Assembly (NCBI GenBank): GCA_009746045.1
Contig: RPFO01000041.1
Span: forward strand, 7,410,613 to 7,474,612
Direction: 5' to 3'
DNA: 64,000 nucleotides
From: Mesostigma viride
Taxonomy: Eukaryota; Streptophyta; Mesostigmatophyceae; Mesostigmatales; Mesostigmataceae
Each line of letters begins with the position of its first letter. Within the stretch, counting starts at the first letter, position 1. Both the position numbers and the translations under genes were made by a program. Under the pieces are notes generated by a model that made no database searches, was not told the DNA's origin, and saw only the letters and a list, made by a program, of their open reading frames with translations. This document shows, piece after piece, positions 22,741 through 33,492 of the stretch.

Positions 22741-23298
22741 TTAATTAATTAGGAACATAACTCCGTTGGGAGTATATGTAGCACATAGCCCTGAGAAGGG
22801 GCATATGAGCCTATAATACATTCTAAGCTACTTCCTGCAAGGGTGGGAATGTAAACAACACTTGCTCTAGGTGCACCAGGGCACCCGCACCCTCATGGTC
22901 TATCACGCTATGCCCGGGTAAGGGGGGAGCATGCCTGTGAGGGGGAAGATCATCATGGCTATACAAGGGCTATGGCATGGCTTCTCAGCAGAGAGTGACT
23001 CCCTGCATGGGCACAACATTACTAAATAAGGCTAGGCATCGTCTGGAGTGTGGCACATCATAGGCACACATGTACATGACTAAAAAGGCTAGGCCTCAGC
23101 TGGTATAGTGCCTGTAGGAGGCGGGCATGTACAAGGCCACGGTCTAACTATTCTACACTACTGCTGTATTCCCCTAGGCTGGGGCTGGAGTTGCTGGGGC
23201 CGCGGTGGTCGAGGGGGTCGCTTGCCAGGGCTTGTGGCCGACGTAGATGGCCGCCCCCTTCCAGTACACCGGCTGGCCCGCCTTGGTCTGCCGGAGCT
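22741..23298 (-). mobile_element. ORF1-only LINE family, 5'-truncated copy D
   Basis: On the minus strand the copy begins within the ORF1 C-terminus ([17 protein letters not shown] at about 23230-23280). It continues through a 3' region of about 450 bp and ends with ACTCCGTTGGGAGT (22758-22773) and an A+T tail that leads into the GGAT array. It confirms that the ORF1 stop is followed directly by this 3' end. Confidence 0.75.
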
Positions 23299-23447
23299 GG
23301 ATGGATGGATGGATGGATGGATGGATGGATGGATGGATGGATGGATGGATGGATGGATGGATGGATGGATGGATGGATGGATGGATGGATGGATGGATGG
23401 ATGGATGGATGGATGGATGGATGGATGGATGGATGGATGGATGGATG
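23299..23447. repeat. (GGAT)n array, 149 bp
   Basis: Pure GGAT run starting exactly at the truncation point of the LINE copy at 22741-23298 and followed by unrelated unique sequence. Confidence 0.97.
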
Positions 23448-23899
23448 TCAGGCTTGTCTTACATGATGCAGTGGAACTTTGGTGCTGGAGGGTTAATTGT
23501 GGCCCGGTCTGGTTTAGCTTCAGTGCTCTCATGGCGGCCTTCATTTGTAATTATTTGAATGCATGCCCATTGGGCCATGCATAGTGTATATTTTTTACAC
23601 ATGCACGCCCATTATGTATCGCTGGGTCCATCCCATCAATGCTTGTTTATTGCCAGGTCTGGTGTAAGTAAGTTAGTACTTGCGTGTCATGCGCATGGGC
23701 ATGTTTAGAGTACTATGCTAATCTCTTTAGAAACATAATTACACGGAAGTTACAAATCTCATCTGCATCATGCCCCAAGACACTACATTAAAGAATCAAA
23801 TAAAATTATAACATGCCTCCGTTGGGAGATCATGCAGCACATGCATATTCCTTGCTGAATGGGTAGAGGTGGGTCAAGCCGCGACATCGAAATAAGCTA

Positions 23900-24290
23900 A
23901 CTCTAAGCTATCTAGTCTACAAAATCCTAACTACACTTCTCCCCAAAGCGCCCCTTCCGCTTTGGGGGAGGGGGCTTACCCACATGGGCTGGCGTGTGAG
24001 CCGGGACATTGGTCTTCCACCTCTTCTTGTTCTGCATAGGAACAGAGAGCGAAGAAATGCGGTGTGGGGACCCCTTCTCGTGGTAATGCGTTACATGTAC
24101 TCCCCACCGGGCTTTGCTCTTCATGGGTTCATAAAGACAACAATTATTCAGTAAGAATTTAATAAATTAGGAACATATATCCGTTGGGAGTCACTGTTAC
24201 ACATATACCTGAAAAGGGGCATATGATTTTAAATACATTCTGAGCTACAACCTGCACGTGCATGGGTTTAGTTAACTGGCACCTATACTA
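23900..24290 (-). mobile_element. Truncated LINE 3' ends
   Basis: The minus strand at 23945-24045 encodes a C-terminus (QNKKRWKTNVPAHTPAHVGK) followed by a 3' end with hairpin near 23818. A second 3' module (CATATATCCGTTGGGAGT) is at 24173-24290. Confidence 0.55.
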
Positions 24291-25227
24291 GAGGCCTGAC
24301 ATGGGGTGGAGCTTCAGTGCTTCCCCGCCTTCTCCTTCTCCCACACTGGGTGCTCCGCGTCCTTCTTCTCCGGCCCTGCCCATGGGTGCACCGGCCCCGC
24401 CTCCTCCTTCTCCTCACGGGACGATTCGCGCTCCACGCATGGCTGCAGCATCAGTTAGCACGGGCAAGACATAGCAGTAACCGCGCTATGGCTGTTCTAG
24501 CACCAGCCTAGCAGACTGCCATGATCACTCAGCAAACCCACGACAGCTAAACCCTTGGCTGTCACAACCAGTCCATGCATCATTAAGTATGGGTACAGGG
24601 AAAGCTTCCCGCATATCCATGGCCATATGGATGGCAGCAACACAACGACTTGCCCCCTAGCCCCCCGTGCACACACAAAAACGTGGGTCGTGGCTTCCAC
24701 GCCCCATCCGCCATGCATGACAGCGCGTACCTTACTCGCATTCACACCGGGCTGCATCCCAGCGCCGTTGCTGTCCCCATGTGACACGTCGGCTGATTAA
24801 GCAGATACACAGCAGAGTCTGATGTAAACCGCTAAACCCCAAACCCATGCAGACCACAGTCAAGGACGCGTGCATGTCAAGCCATGCCAATTGTGAACCG
24901 TACAGCAATTTACTTTTCAAGCCTGAAGAGGTGGATAGCAGATACTAGCCTGGAAGAGGTTACAGGGGCACATGTCCATTAGCGAGCGGAACAACACAGC
25001 ATACACCCTACAAGCGTACCGCACAATGTCCTCCTGCAATTGTCTGCAGATCTCCCAATGCCGCAGACATCTCCACTGCTCTCATGGCGATTGCAAATGC
25101 TTCATGCCGCTGACATCTCCACTGCTCTCATGGCGATTGCAAATGCTTGATGCCGCACCTCTGCTTACAGCAGAAAAGCTTCCTCCGGGCGAGGCACCTG
25201 ACTGGAACCAACACCCATTCCTTGGCT
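24291..25227. other. No supported gene; short tandem duplication
   Basis: A proline-rich frame at 24317-24480 could be an exon but has no supporting splice context. A 46-bp segment (ATCTCCACTGCTCTCATGGC...) is duplicated at about 25067-25155. The rest is unique. Confidence 0.4.
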
Positions 25228-26338
25228 TCACAACGTGGCCATGACAGCATCGTGAATCTGCTTCGCCAACGCCCACACTTCAGGACCCGCGCCCTGCACC
25301 GCCATGGCCACAGGCTGCACCGCTGCAATCGATGCAGCATTCACTGCCTGCGCCGCACCATGTACTGCATGCACGAAAGCCAATCCTGGCTCGGTTATCA
25401 TGGTCTTGCCCGATTCCTGCTGCTTCTTCTTCTTCGATGCGGTCATGCGCACTTTATACCCCTTCCTCTCCAAGCACGCCTTCAGCACCTGGCTCGTGCG
25501 GTGCTGAATATGCTTCTGAAGGCGCGCCTTCTAAACACGAAATGTTGGCAATGTATGATTCCCAAACGGCATGATAGGCACATAATCAGTCCCATTAATT
25601 GCTTTGCGGCAGTCAATGCACCAGAACACCTGTTGAAAAAAGAAGGTTATGCACGCTAGCGATTACCCGCGGCAAGAAGCAATCAACACGCCTCGCTAAC
25701 AACTGCAACCACAATGTAATTCATGACGGGCCACTCACCGCTACCCTGCTCTCCTGCTTCAATGTCTCCCCATTCTCAAGGCCTCCATTGTAAACCTCTC
25801 CGTCTTCACCATCGTCATCGTCTTCCTCTTCCTCCACTCCGACGTATCCGTGTTTCCTTTTCCTAAGATACCTAGGGTTGTTCAAGTCGTATGTGCGGCG
25901 TTGGCACACTTCCAACAAAATTTTGGCCGCCTCTACCCATTACCATTTATTCGTACTATCATAACATATCCAGGCGTTTGAAAAATCATTCCCTCGTTCG
26001 AACTTCTACCCCTGGGCGTCCATGACGAGGCAGTCACGACGGGACGCAGATGCACAAAAATAAAACAAGGCGACATCCCTTCAATCATTGACCAAAAAAC
26101 AGAATACGCGCAGAACTTGGATTTCAACACCACGCACCCATTACCAGCGAGCACGGCTGGCCTGCAACCGCCATCATTTCATAACCAGAAGCCAGGGCCC
26201 ACACTCCATCCCGTTACCTCATCTTCCACGCACGGCTTCCGCTGCTTCCCTCTGCTCTTTCGCATTCTCCGCCAGCAACCTCGCCTTCTCCTCGTCCAAC
26301 AATCCACTAAGAATAAAATCCCCTCTATTGGACGCCAT
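25228..26338 (-). CDS. Three-exon zinc-finger-like protein gene inside the giant element
   Basis: Seen: exon 1 26234-26338 (35 codons from ATG, donor GTGCGT), exon 2 25739-25930 (64 codons, donor GTGAGT), exon 3 25228-25629 (134 codons to TGA, acceptor TTTTTTCAACAG). All junctions are phase 0. Product about 232 residues: a helical N-terminus (SGLLDEEKARLLAENAKEQR), a basic then strongly acidic stretch (VEEEEDDDDGEDGE), a CxxC...HxxxH arrangement (WCIDCRK...LQKHIQH), a Lys-rich patch and an Ala/Val-rich tail. One in-frame TAG lies between the Cys and His pairs (about 25530). Inferred: a nucleic-acid-binding protein, perhaps transposon cargo. No family recognised. The TAG suggests recent decay or, less likely, a recoded stop. 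Confidence 0.5.
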
Positions 26339-26464
26339 TCAGACGAACTTTGCTAGCGTCTTTTCACCGGCCCCAGCACACATAATCTATAGCCGCTTAA
26401 TGACAACGGCCGACAACGACAACTGCTGAATAGGCGAAAAAGGCTGATAACTACATTTTTATCT

Positions 26465-26998
26465 GGCGGAGCCAATTTTCGGAAGAACCGTTAGGTTCGC
26501 CAGAATTGGCGAAGCTTATAAGGCCGTACACGTGAGAAAACATAGGAATAGGGGATGAAAATCCGACAATCCATCCATCCATCCACCGAATTTGTCCCGA
26601 ATTTGCAAGCAGAAGGGTGAGGTTCTTCCGAAAATTGGCTCCGCCGTAGGGATAGAGTTTCAACGGGCAAGTTGCAAACACGCACGTTACTTGATATTTC
26701 GCTGCATTTGCTAATAGACACGCACGTTCTCCCACTTCTCCATTACAATATCAAGTAACGTGCGTGTTTGCAACTTGCCCGTTGAAACTCTACGGCGGAG
26801 CCAATTTTCGGAAGAACCTCACCCTTCTGCTTGCAAATCAGGGACAAATTCGGTGGATGGATGGATGTATGTATGTATGTATGGATGGATGGATTGACGG
26901 ATTTTCATCCCCTATTCCTATGTTTTCTCACGTGTACGGCCTTATAAGCTTCGCCAATTCTGACGAACCTAACGGTTCTTCCGAAAATTGGCTCCGCC
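26465..26998. repeat. Head-to-head pair of GGCGGAGCC elements
   Basis: Copy 2 (26465-26645, minus orientation) and copy 3 (26794-26998, plus) with their shared flank form an inverted repeat of about 230-bp arms around a 50-bp spacer. Copy 2 holds three GGAT units; copy 3 holds a mix of GGAT and GTAT units. The GGAT run is thus variable at a fixed position in the element. Confidence 0.8.
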
Positions 26999-27483
26999 TG
27001 ATAATTATCCATCTGGCCGTGTACAGGCAAAGATCCCCGAAGTAGCTTACTGAAACGTATCTTACAGCATCGGATCACTGGCACCTAATCTACAGGTCTA
27101 GGAGGGGTGACATTGAGCCAAGCTAAATAGGGGCCGGATCCTGCAGCCGCCGGTCCAGAATATCTGGCCCCTATTTCCATATTAGGGGCCCGTGCAGCAA
27201 CCGGCACCAACTGGAGCTGGCCCCCATGTTTTCGGCCCCTATAGGGGAGCGGGGGGCCGACTTTCATGCAGCCGTCAGCCCATAGAGTCTCCCAAATGAG
27301 ACCCCCATCTAGAGGCCCCCAAATGCTACAGCATGGCGGAATTTGCAAGCAAGGCGGCCGAGTCTGCCCGCACCGCATATTTAGTGTTTTGTTGCGAACA
27401 ATTCCTTGGGATTTTAGTTTCAGGCTGCCTATATATTAGCGTATTGTCAGATCGTTACCGAGGAGGGAGCCGCTCATAGTAGC

Positions 27484-30400
27484 ATGTCTGAACCGCCGGA
27501 CATTGTACCGGAGGAAGGGCCTGGTCTGCAACGCGGCTGGCCAGACTTGTATTATGACCAAGACAACCGCCGAGCCACTGCAGAATATTCTTATTTAATT
27601 CTGGGTGAGGATGGTCTATCGGTGAAATGCATAGCATGCGGTCATGACAAGCGACCTGACGGAGGGCTTACAATGCGAAAGCCATATCAAGTGGCCGCCC
27701 TGAAGCAGCATATGGGCGAGACGAGCCACCTGAGGAATGTGGCGACGTGGGAACAGGAGAAGAAAAAGCCCAAGCAGACGACCTTGAAAGCATTCTTCGC
27801 CAAGGCTGGCCCATCGCAGGTAAGCTGACCCTCCTTGTATATTCATGTTTGTATTCCTTTTGTAACAGGGTACAGTTGTAATCTGCTTTCTGTGTATGAT
27901 GCATCGCACTTTCTCTTAGTAAACTGCACTATGTTGCACCAGTAAAGCACGTATGCTATGGCGCTGATGCGGTATGATCTTGTTCGTACAAAGTGCGACA
28001 CGGGGCTCACCAAAGCAATGTGCAGAAATCACTTACGGTTGTTCACCTTCCGTAGTTCACATTCTCGTGACGTAAGCAGTAATCTGCGCCATGAAAATAC
28101 AATGTAATGGCTAACTGCGATAGCTGACTGCTATTGACTCTTGTCTTTGAGCAAGCGCGTTCCTGACGTGCTATGCCCTGCACGTTATGGGCTTCCTAAC
28201 TGCTTGGCGTGTGTGTATTCTAATTTACTGGATTCTTTCGGAAGCCTTTTGTCATATGTCGTTCATACGTTGTCATACTTGCTCTTGCTACCCTTGTCTA
28301 CGTGGCACATGTTTTCCATTGCTTTTCCATAAGCATTGCATCTCGTTGGCTAACCTGAAATGACATTTTCCCGCTCATTGTTATATTGGAAGCTTACGGT
28401 ATCATAGCCCTGATTGCTGGCCATGTTTTCTACGTGCAGTTTTACACTTCCTCCGCGGCTTTGACGGGTCGCCATCATTTTTCCATTTTTTACGTGTCTT
28501 CATTAAGTGTCATAATTTTAGTAACTAAATGACATGCGAAATGGCTTATCATGTTTGTACAGTTGTACACCAACCCATTTTGACTCGCAATATGATGCAG
28601 GGTTCAGCCACAGCGTCATCTTCACTGGCTGCCCACGCCATACCACGAGCCAGCCCAAGCTCCGCTCCTCGGTCCGCACCCACGTTTCACTGCGTGGGTG
28701 CATTTTCCAAGTCGGCGTGGACAGGTGACTACAAGGCATATCAAGTGCGGCTGGCCACCTTTTCCAAGCATGGCAGCCGTGACTTACGTGCTACGTTCAA
28801 GGTGGACAACGTATCCAAGACCCAGTTCTGCTATGCAGGTAAATTTTGCTTTCTTTCGCTTTGCGTTGCATGGCTCTTTCTATATATAATGTATGACACC
28901 ATTTATCATGTTTAATAATGTAACTAAAAATCTGACCATCTTCAAGAGTTTGCTTTTACTTTGTATTAAGTGAGACAACCATGATGATTAGAATCGCTCG
29001 GCTAGCTCTGCCCAACCCACACTTAGGTGTCCGAGCAATAAACGGGCCCGGGTGCAGCCCACGGTAATTTCATTTCGCGTACCTGCCCACTATTGGCCCA
29101 AAGTCAGTTCCCCTTTTTGAATTGGTCGCGTACTCGTGGAGCTCCAAATCGTCAGGGATGGGCGCACAGGAAAGGAGTAGGTCAACATTTTGTTAGATTT
29201 TTGCAGGATTTTATTTACTCGCATGCTTCGCTCACGCTCAAGCTTACTTCTTCAGGCAATTCATGCAATTACCTTGATCTCAACATTACAATTACCCAGT
29301 ATAGACGTGGTTGGCGTACCAAGATATATTATGACAAGCGATGATCAGAATATATTATGACAAGCGTCTATGTACAGCTTGTCATAAATCCTTAGATCCA
29401 TAAGTCTCCCTGCATGCAGGCCTTCCTACAGAGAGCCACGCAGCTTCCGCGGTCTTCGCGCCTTTGTCTTAGATCAGACGACTACTTCTAGTCCTTACAC
29501 GATGTTCGACCGCCATCTCACGTAATACATTACTACGCCTTGAATTGAATTGAATTGTAACATAACTCCGTTGGGAGTATATGTAGCACATAGCCCTTGA
29601 GAGGGGGCATATGGCCTATCATACATCCTAAGCTACTTCCTGCAAGGGTGGGGATGTAAAGGACCCTTGCTCTAGGTGCACCAGGGCACGTGCATCCCCA
29701 TGATCTTCAATCACTACGCCTTCCATCAACAGATATAGTCATATTACATTATGTACATTACATATGCCCTGAGATGCCATCCCCTAGCTTTTTGTATAGC
29801 CATGCTGATCTTCCCCCCCATGACAGGCTCCCCCTTCGCTGGGCATAGCTTGAAGATCATGGGGATGCAAGTGCCCTGGTGCACCTAGAGCAAGGGTCCT
29901 TTACATTCCCACCCTTGTGCACAGGAAGTAGCTTAGAATGTATAATAGGCCATATCAAAGAGACAACCATATGCCCCTTCTCTGGGCTATGCGCTACATA
30001 TACTCCCAACGGAGTTATCAAAGAGACAACCAGCGCAGGCCAGAAATTGGGAGAATCCGGACCATGGTAGCTCGAGCCTGCCGTTATCTTTTCCGCGTTT
30101 TCGAGTCGTTCAGGATGATGAAGATGAATGGTGATGGAAATGTGTATCCTTGTGCATTGAAATTATGGCTGGCTTACGTGTGGAGCGACTAGATGACCTA
30201 GACGGTGGGGCCGGAAACAGCATGCTTGATCAGGGCGTGTGTTTCTAGCCTAACTGGCCGGGAGTGTCTAGTGGTGAGCACCATTGCTGCGATCGCTCTC
30301 CCACCATTTACGAGGAAATACCCGCAAATGGAAAACCACTGAAAAGGTCTAGCTAGTCAGTCATCACGTTAGCCATGCCATGATTCCAAACGTCCAAGAA

Positions 30401-32198
30401 CTGCACACGGTGCAAAGGCAAAAAGCCGGAGGACAGCACTTTCAAATGTGCGGCGGGAACCAAAAGCCCGCGGATGCCAGAAAACATCGTGTTGCGGCAG
30501 CGACGCGACGATGTGGACAACGAATCCAGTGCCAAGCTCGGAACGGCCGCAAAGGAGATCTGGCATCACAGGGTTCAGATGTGCGGAGATACTATGCGAT
30601 CCAGCCGGTCCACGACCTGTTTGTAGAGCTTGTGCCAAGGGGCAGCACCGAACAGATGTGGGTGACGTTGCAAAAAACATCGGACTTGACGGAGCATAAT
30701 GGCTCGGTCATAGTCTTTGACCAATAAACGCTGCAAGAGTTCAACAAGAGTCGTGATGAAATCAACACGATAAGAACAAAGACGGGAAAAACGATGTAAC
30801 TGAGAAAGAACAACACCATATTTTGCTGTGTGGGAAAGGAGACTGTGAATATCGGGGTAACGAATAAAAGGAATTTGCTGGTATTTAGGATCCTTGCGCT
30901 TATCATAGATAGCCGTACGCCAGCCCTTCTTGTTATGGGTAATGTTAAGATCGAGGTAATTGCAATGAGTATCCTCCGACGTGAGCTTTAATGTGAGGGA
31001 CGCTTGCGGGTAGATGCCAGGCAGACCAGCGGTGATATACAAATGGTTGTCTCTTTGATATACAAATGGGTTGCGAAATCAGGGTTGTCGAAAGCGATGA
31101 CATCATCAATGTATCGACATGTATGGATAAAACGCCTGATGAGAACATCATCGTTTTAGGCAATGAGATTCTCCATGAATGCAAGCTCATAAGTGTATAG
31201 ATAGAGGTTTGCAAGGAGCCCGGCACAGTTAGTGCCCATAGGGATGCCGATAGCTTGTTGGTATACATTGCCCGCAAAACAGATGAAGGTGTTATCAACA
31301 AGATAAGAGATCCAATGGACAAGGTCAGCCTTCGTGATAATATAATTATAACCATCCCGCACGATAGCACCTGCCGCGATCCCTGAGAGCCACGTTGCCG
31401 TGGGCTTGGTCTGAGAAACACGCACGTGCAGGTGGTTGCGCCCGTGAGGCCTACGTGCATACAGACGAGTAAGGAGGCTATCTAAACGAGCTTTCAAATC
31501 GTGCAAATCTAGTGTGGTATATAGAGTGGTGAAATCATAGGTGGCTATGGGCATAGGTATACGTTTCTCTGCTGCTGTCTTAGAACGGCTAAGGGCGGCA
31601 AGGCGTAGGCGTACTTGGGCTGAGTCTATGACGATCCAACTACCAGCGCATTCATACCCGGCATTCGACAGCACCTCCACCCATAATGCATTGGCTTATG
31701 TTCCTAATGAATTAATTAATTAATTAATTAATATGCCTTGAGGCATTAATTAATTAATTAATTAGGAACATAACTCCGTTGGGAGTATATGTTGGGAGTA
31801 TATATCCTTGAGGCATACCTACTTGTATTTTATATTCAGTTTGCTCGGGAGGGTGCCATGCCCGGTAATCATTCAGGCCAGATAGTTGTCTCGCTTAATT
31901 CATGCCTTGTCAACTGGTTGTTTGCTGGCGAACTGATGCAGGCGTTGATGAGGCGAACGGGCTCAAGGGCTGCCTCGGGAGCGTAACCAAGCAGCATGAG
32001 GCGTGTGCTTCGTGTCTGGAGTTTCAGAAGGACAAGCGCGTGCAAAAGCGGTTCTTGAAGATGGATGCCATACATGCTGTGGAGGTCCTTCTTGAGGAGC
32101 CGGCTCTCAGCAAGGAGCAGGTCGACCAGCTGCTGAATTTCACGTCTGTAGACCTGGACGCCATCCATCCCATATATGTCTTACTTTTTGAAAGCTAG
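27484..32198 (+). CDS. Spliced gene with BED-like zinc finger and PIP-box-like motif
   Basis: Seen: exon 1 27484-27819 (112 codons, donor CAG|GTAAGC), exon 2 28601-28838 (acceptor ATGCAG, donor GTAAAT, phase 1), exon 3 31942-32198 (acceptor GATGCAG, starts with the two bases completing Gly, ends in TAG). Exon 1 has a CxxC (CIAC) and HxxxxH (HMGETSH) pair, a BED-like C2H2 spacing, then KKKPKQTTLKAFFAK, matching the QxxLxxFF form of PCNA-binding peptides. Exon 2 has an SWT..YKAYQ region; exon 3 has HEACASCLEFQKD with a possible second Cys cluster. Known: BED fingers are common in transposases and their derivatives. The 3.1-kb second intron contains retroelement debris. Exon 3 is less sure, as a minus-strand frame overlaps it and later exons may be missing. 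Confidence 0.5.
29195..29345 (+). pseudogene. Penelope-like element fragment
   Basis: The plus strand encodes ASLTLKLTSSGNSCNYLDLN followed by GWRTKIYYDKR, the segment just downstream of the reverse transcriptase palm in Penelope-like elements, closely matching the copy at about 30890-31010. A 17-bp target duplication around ATGATCAGA disrupts it at 29341. Confidence 0.65.
29540..30015. mobile_element. Opposed LINE 3' modules
   Basis: A minus-orientation copy (29540-29700, AATTG tail then ACTCCGTTGGGAGT) faces a plus-orientation copy (29800-30015, ending CTCCCAACGGAGTTAT). The second is interrupted by the micro-insertion at 29956-29966. Confidence 0.7.
30015..30145. repeat. Dispersed short repeat (GAGACAACCAGCG family)
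   Basis: Matches 7355-7495 and partly 60065-60110, over GAGACAACCAGCG, CAGAAATCTGG, GAATCCGGACC and GTCGTTCAGGATGATG. No coding frame; possibly a SINE or MITE, but neither A/B boxes nor inverted ends are evident. Confidence 0.5.
30575..31680 (-). pseudogene. Penelope-like element reverse transcriptase
   Basis: Seen on the minus strand in order: YDFTTLYTTLDL (first catalytic Asp region), GIPMGTNCAGLLANLYLYTY, CRYIDDVIAF (YIDD catalytic motif), FVYHRWSAWHLP, YLDLNITHNKKGW, YDKRKD, then a C-terminal helical region. Known: the GIPMGTNCA and YIDD motifs with a downstream YDKRxD block define Penelope-like reverse transcriptases. A TAA follows LIA near 31158, and a 23-bp insertion (micro-insertion plus 13-bp duplication) breaks the frame at 31047-31069. 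No GIY-YIG endonuclease is recognised. The N-terminus is cut at about 31690 by TTAA repeats. Non-functional. Confidence 0.8.
31690..31790. repeat. TTAA microsatellites with LINE 3' module
   Basis: Two (AATT)n blocks surround ATATGCCTTGAGGCAT and lead into GGAACATAACTCCGTTGGGAGT-type sequence, followed by a short tandem duplication of TTGGGAGTATAT. Confidence 0.75.
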
Positions 32199-32883
32199 AC
32201 TTGGCACCGCGGTATTAAAAGTGAGACAACTATAGTATATATCAAGGAGACAACTATAGTATATATATTTGTCTCACTTATTACTATAGACTATAATAAC
32301 TAACTATAGAAGAACACTGTAACAAGATAGCTTGGCACTAAGTCGTGAAGACCCCCCCCCCCCCCCCCCCCTCCACACACACCCACACACGACCTATAGG
32401 GATTGCATGCGGTGCCGATAGTAGGGAGCACGGAGTATTGACCCTCGGATAATTCATAATAGGATGAAGTTGTTTGACTTGTTGCTGCCTCAGGTTGTCC
32501 CAATGATAAAAACAAGGATGGTAGCTCAGTCAATGACGGTAGAGTGTTTAAGATCATGGTAGCCCTGGACACAATGAGAGACCACACATACGGTCCGTTC
32601 TGGGAGCCATGAACAATGATACAACTACCCAATTACAATTATGCTTTTGTCACCGTTGTTGTCTCGCTACCAAGAATAAAATGCTCCATAGTACGCTACT
32701 AAGAAAGATGAGGACAAGCTCAATGCATTGTCATATTTAACGTATCCGAGGAGTGTTTAGAAGAAAACAGCTTGTCCTTTGTGGCCACCCATAAAACCAC
32801 GTTCAAGGCTGTGGGGCAACCGTGCATGTGGCAATTTCTATCTATGACAAGCCCAAGCCTTGTAAATTACCACCATTTGTAAA

Positions 32884-33492
32884 TCAATTATGAGAGGCCA
32901 CCACAAGCCTTCTCCTTAAATACGACAGCAATTGATTAAAAAAAGCTGGTGAGGGGGCGTGGAGCGCGAGGGCCCTGGCCTTTGTGCTGACTTGGAGCCT
33001 CACCACGCGGGCAATGGAATCGCCAAGCAATCGAGCCCTTGAAGTCCTTGTGGCAAGAGAGGTTAAACGCCTAGGACGAGCGGAAAAACCTTTGCCAATC
33101 CGCATCTTTATCTTTCCAGCCATTGTGCTTAATTTTCCACATGCCGGGAAATTCGGCAAGACGCGGAGTTTTCTGGTTATATCAGCCGTGTCCCCTTTCA
33201 CAATGGTAATGGACGCCCGCAGCGTCTGCTCCTTATAGGGAATGATGGCGGCTGTTCCAACTAGCTGCATTGTAATGAACTTGCGATCCAACATAGGAGC
33301 CAATAAAGAAGCCCCCCCTCTCGCGACAGAGCCAACGTGGATATTACCAACAGAGACATTGATACAATTGCGGTCGTAGACGTTTTCTTCATCTCTCTTC
33401 CACTGTGCCTCCGTCCCTGGTGGAACCCCATGGTTTTCATAGTAAGCCAACCCTTTCAGGGTTATGTCGACCTTAATCCTTGCCTCCTGCAT
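32884..33492 (-). CDS. HIRAN-domain protein
   Basis: Seen: a single-exon 202-codon frame from the ATG at 33492. Residues about 12-70 match the HIRAN pattern: GLAYYENHG, then WKRDEENVYDRNCINVSVGN, IHVGSVARGGASLLAPMLD. Strand-by-strand this follows the GL.YY....KRD..N.YD.N.I.V....VG......L.P..D signature of the HLTF/Rad5 HIRAN fold. Known: the HIRAN domain of HLTF binds 3' single-stranded DNA ends at stalled forks; stand-alone HIRAN proteins also occur. The remainder is basic (RPRRLTSLATRTSRARLL) with no helicase. The gene lies convergent to the spliced zinc-finger gene inside the 7-kb element. Inferred: DNA-end-binding accessory protein of the element or a captured host domain. Confidence 0.7.
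   Translation of the reverse strand: MQEARIKVDITLKGLAYYENHGVPPGTEAQWKRDEENVYDRNCINVSVGNIHVGSVARGGASLLAPMLDRKFITMQLVGTAAIIPYKEQTLRASITIVKGDTADITRKLRVLPNFPACGKLSTMAGKIKMRIGKGFSARPRRLTSLATRTSRARLLGDSIARVVRLQVSTKARALALHAPSPAFFNQLLSYLRRRLVVASHN

Noticed and set aside
25228-25629. Alternative genetic code with TAG as Gln
   Set aside because: A single in-frame TAG is weak evidence. The other in-frame stops (TAA in LINE and Penelope-like genes) sit at positions better explained by mutation of Leu or Lys codons.
30380-30727. 115-codon plus-strand ORF
   Set aside because: Antisense to the C-terminal part of the Penelope-like reverse transcriptase.
31869-32168. 99-codon minus-strand ORF as N-terminus of the Penelope-like gene
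   Set aside because: It has no recognised Penelope motif, and the plus strand has a good acceptor and a phase-matched exon with a CxxC; kept as an alternative only.
32350-32371. C-run as a functional element
   Set aside because: A 20-base homopolymer between unrelated sequences; no context suggests function and its length may be a sequencing artefact.
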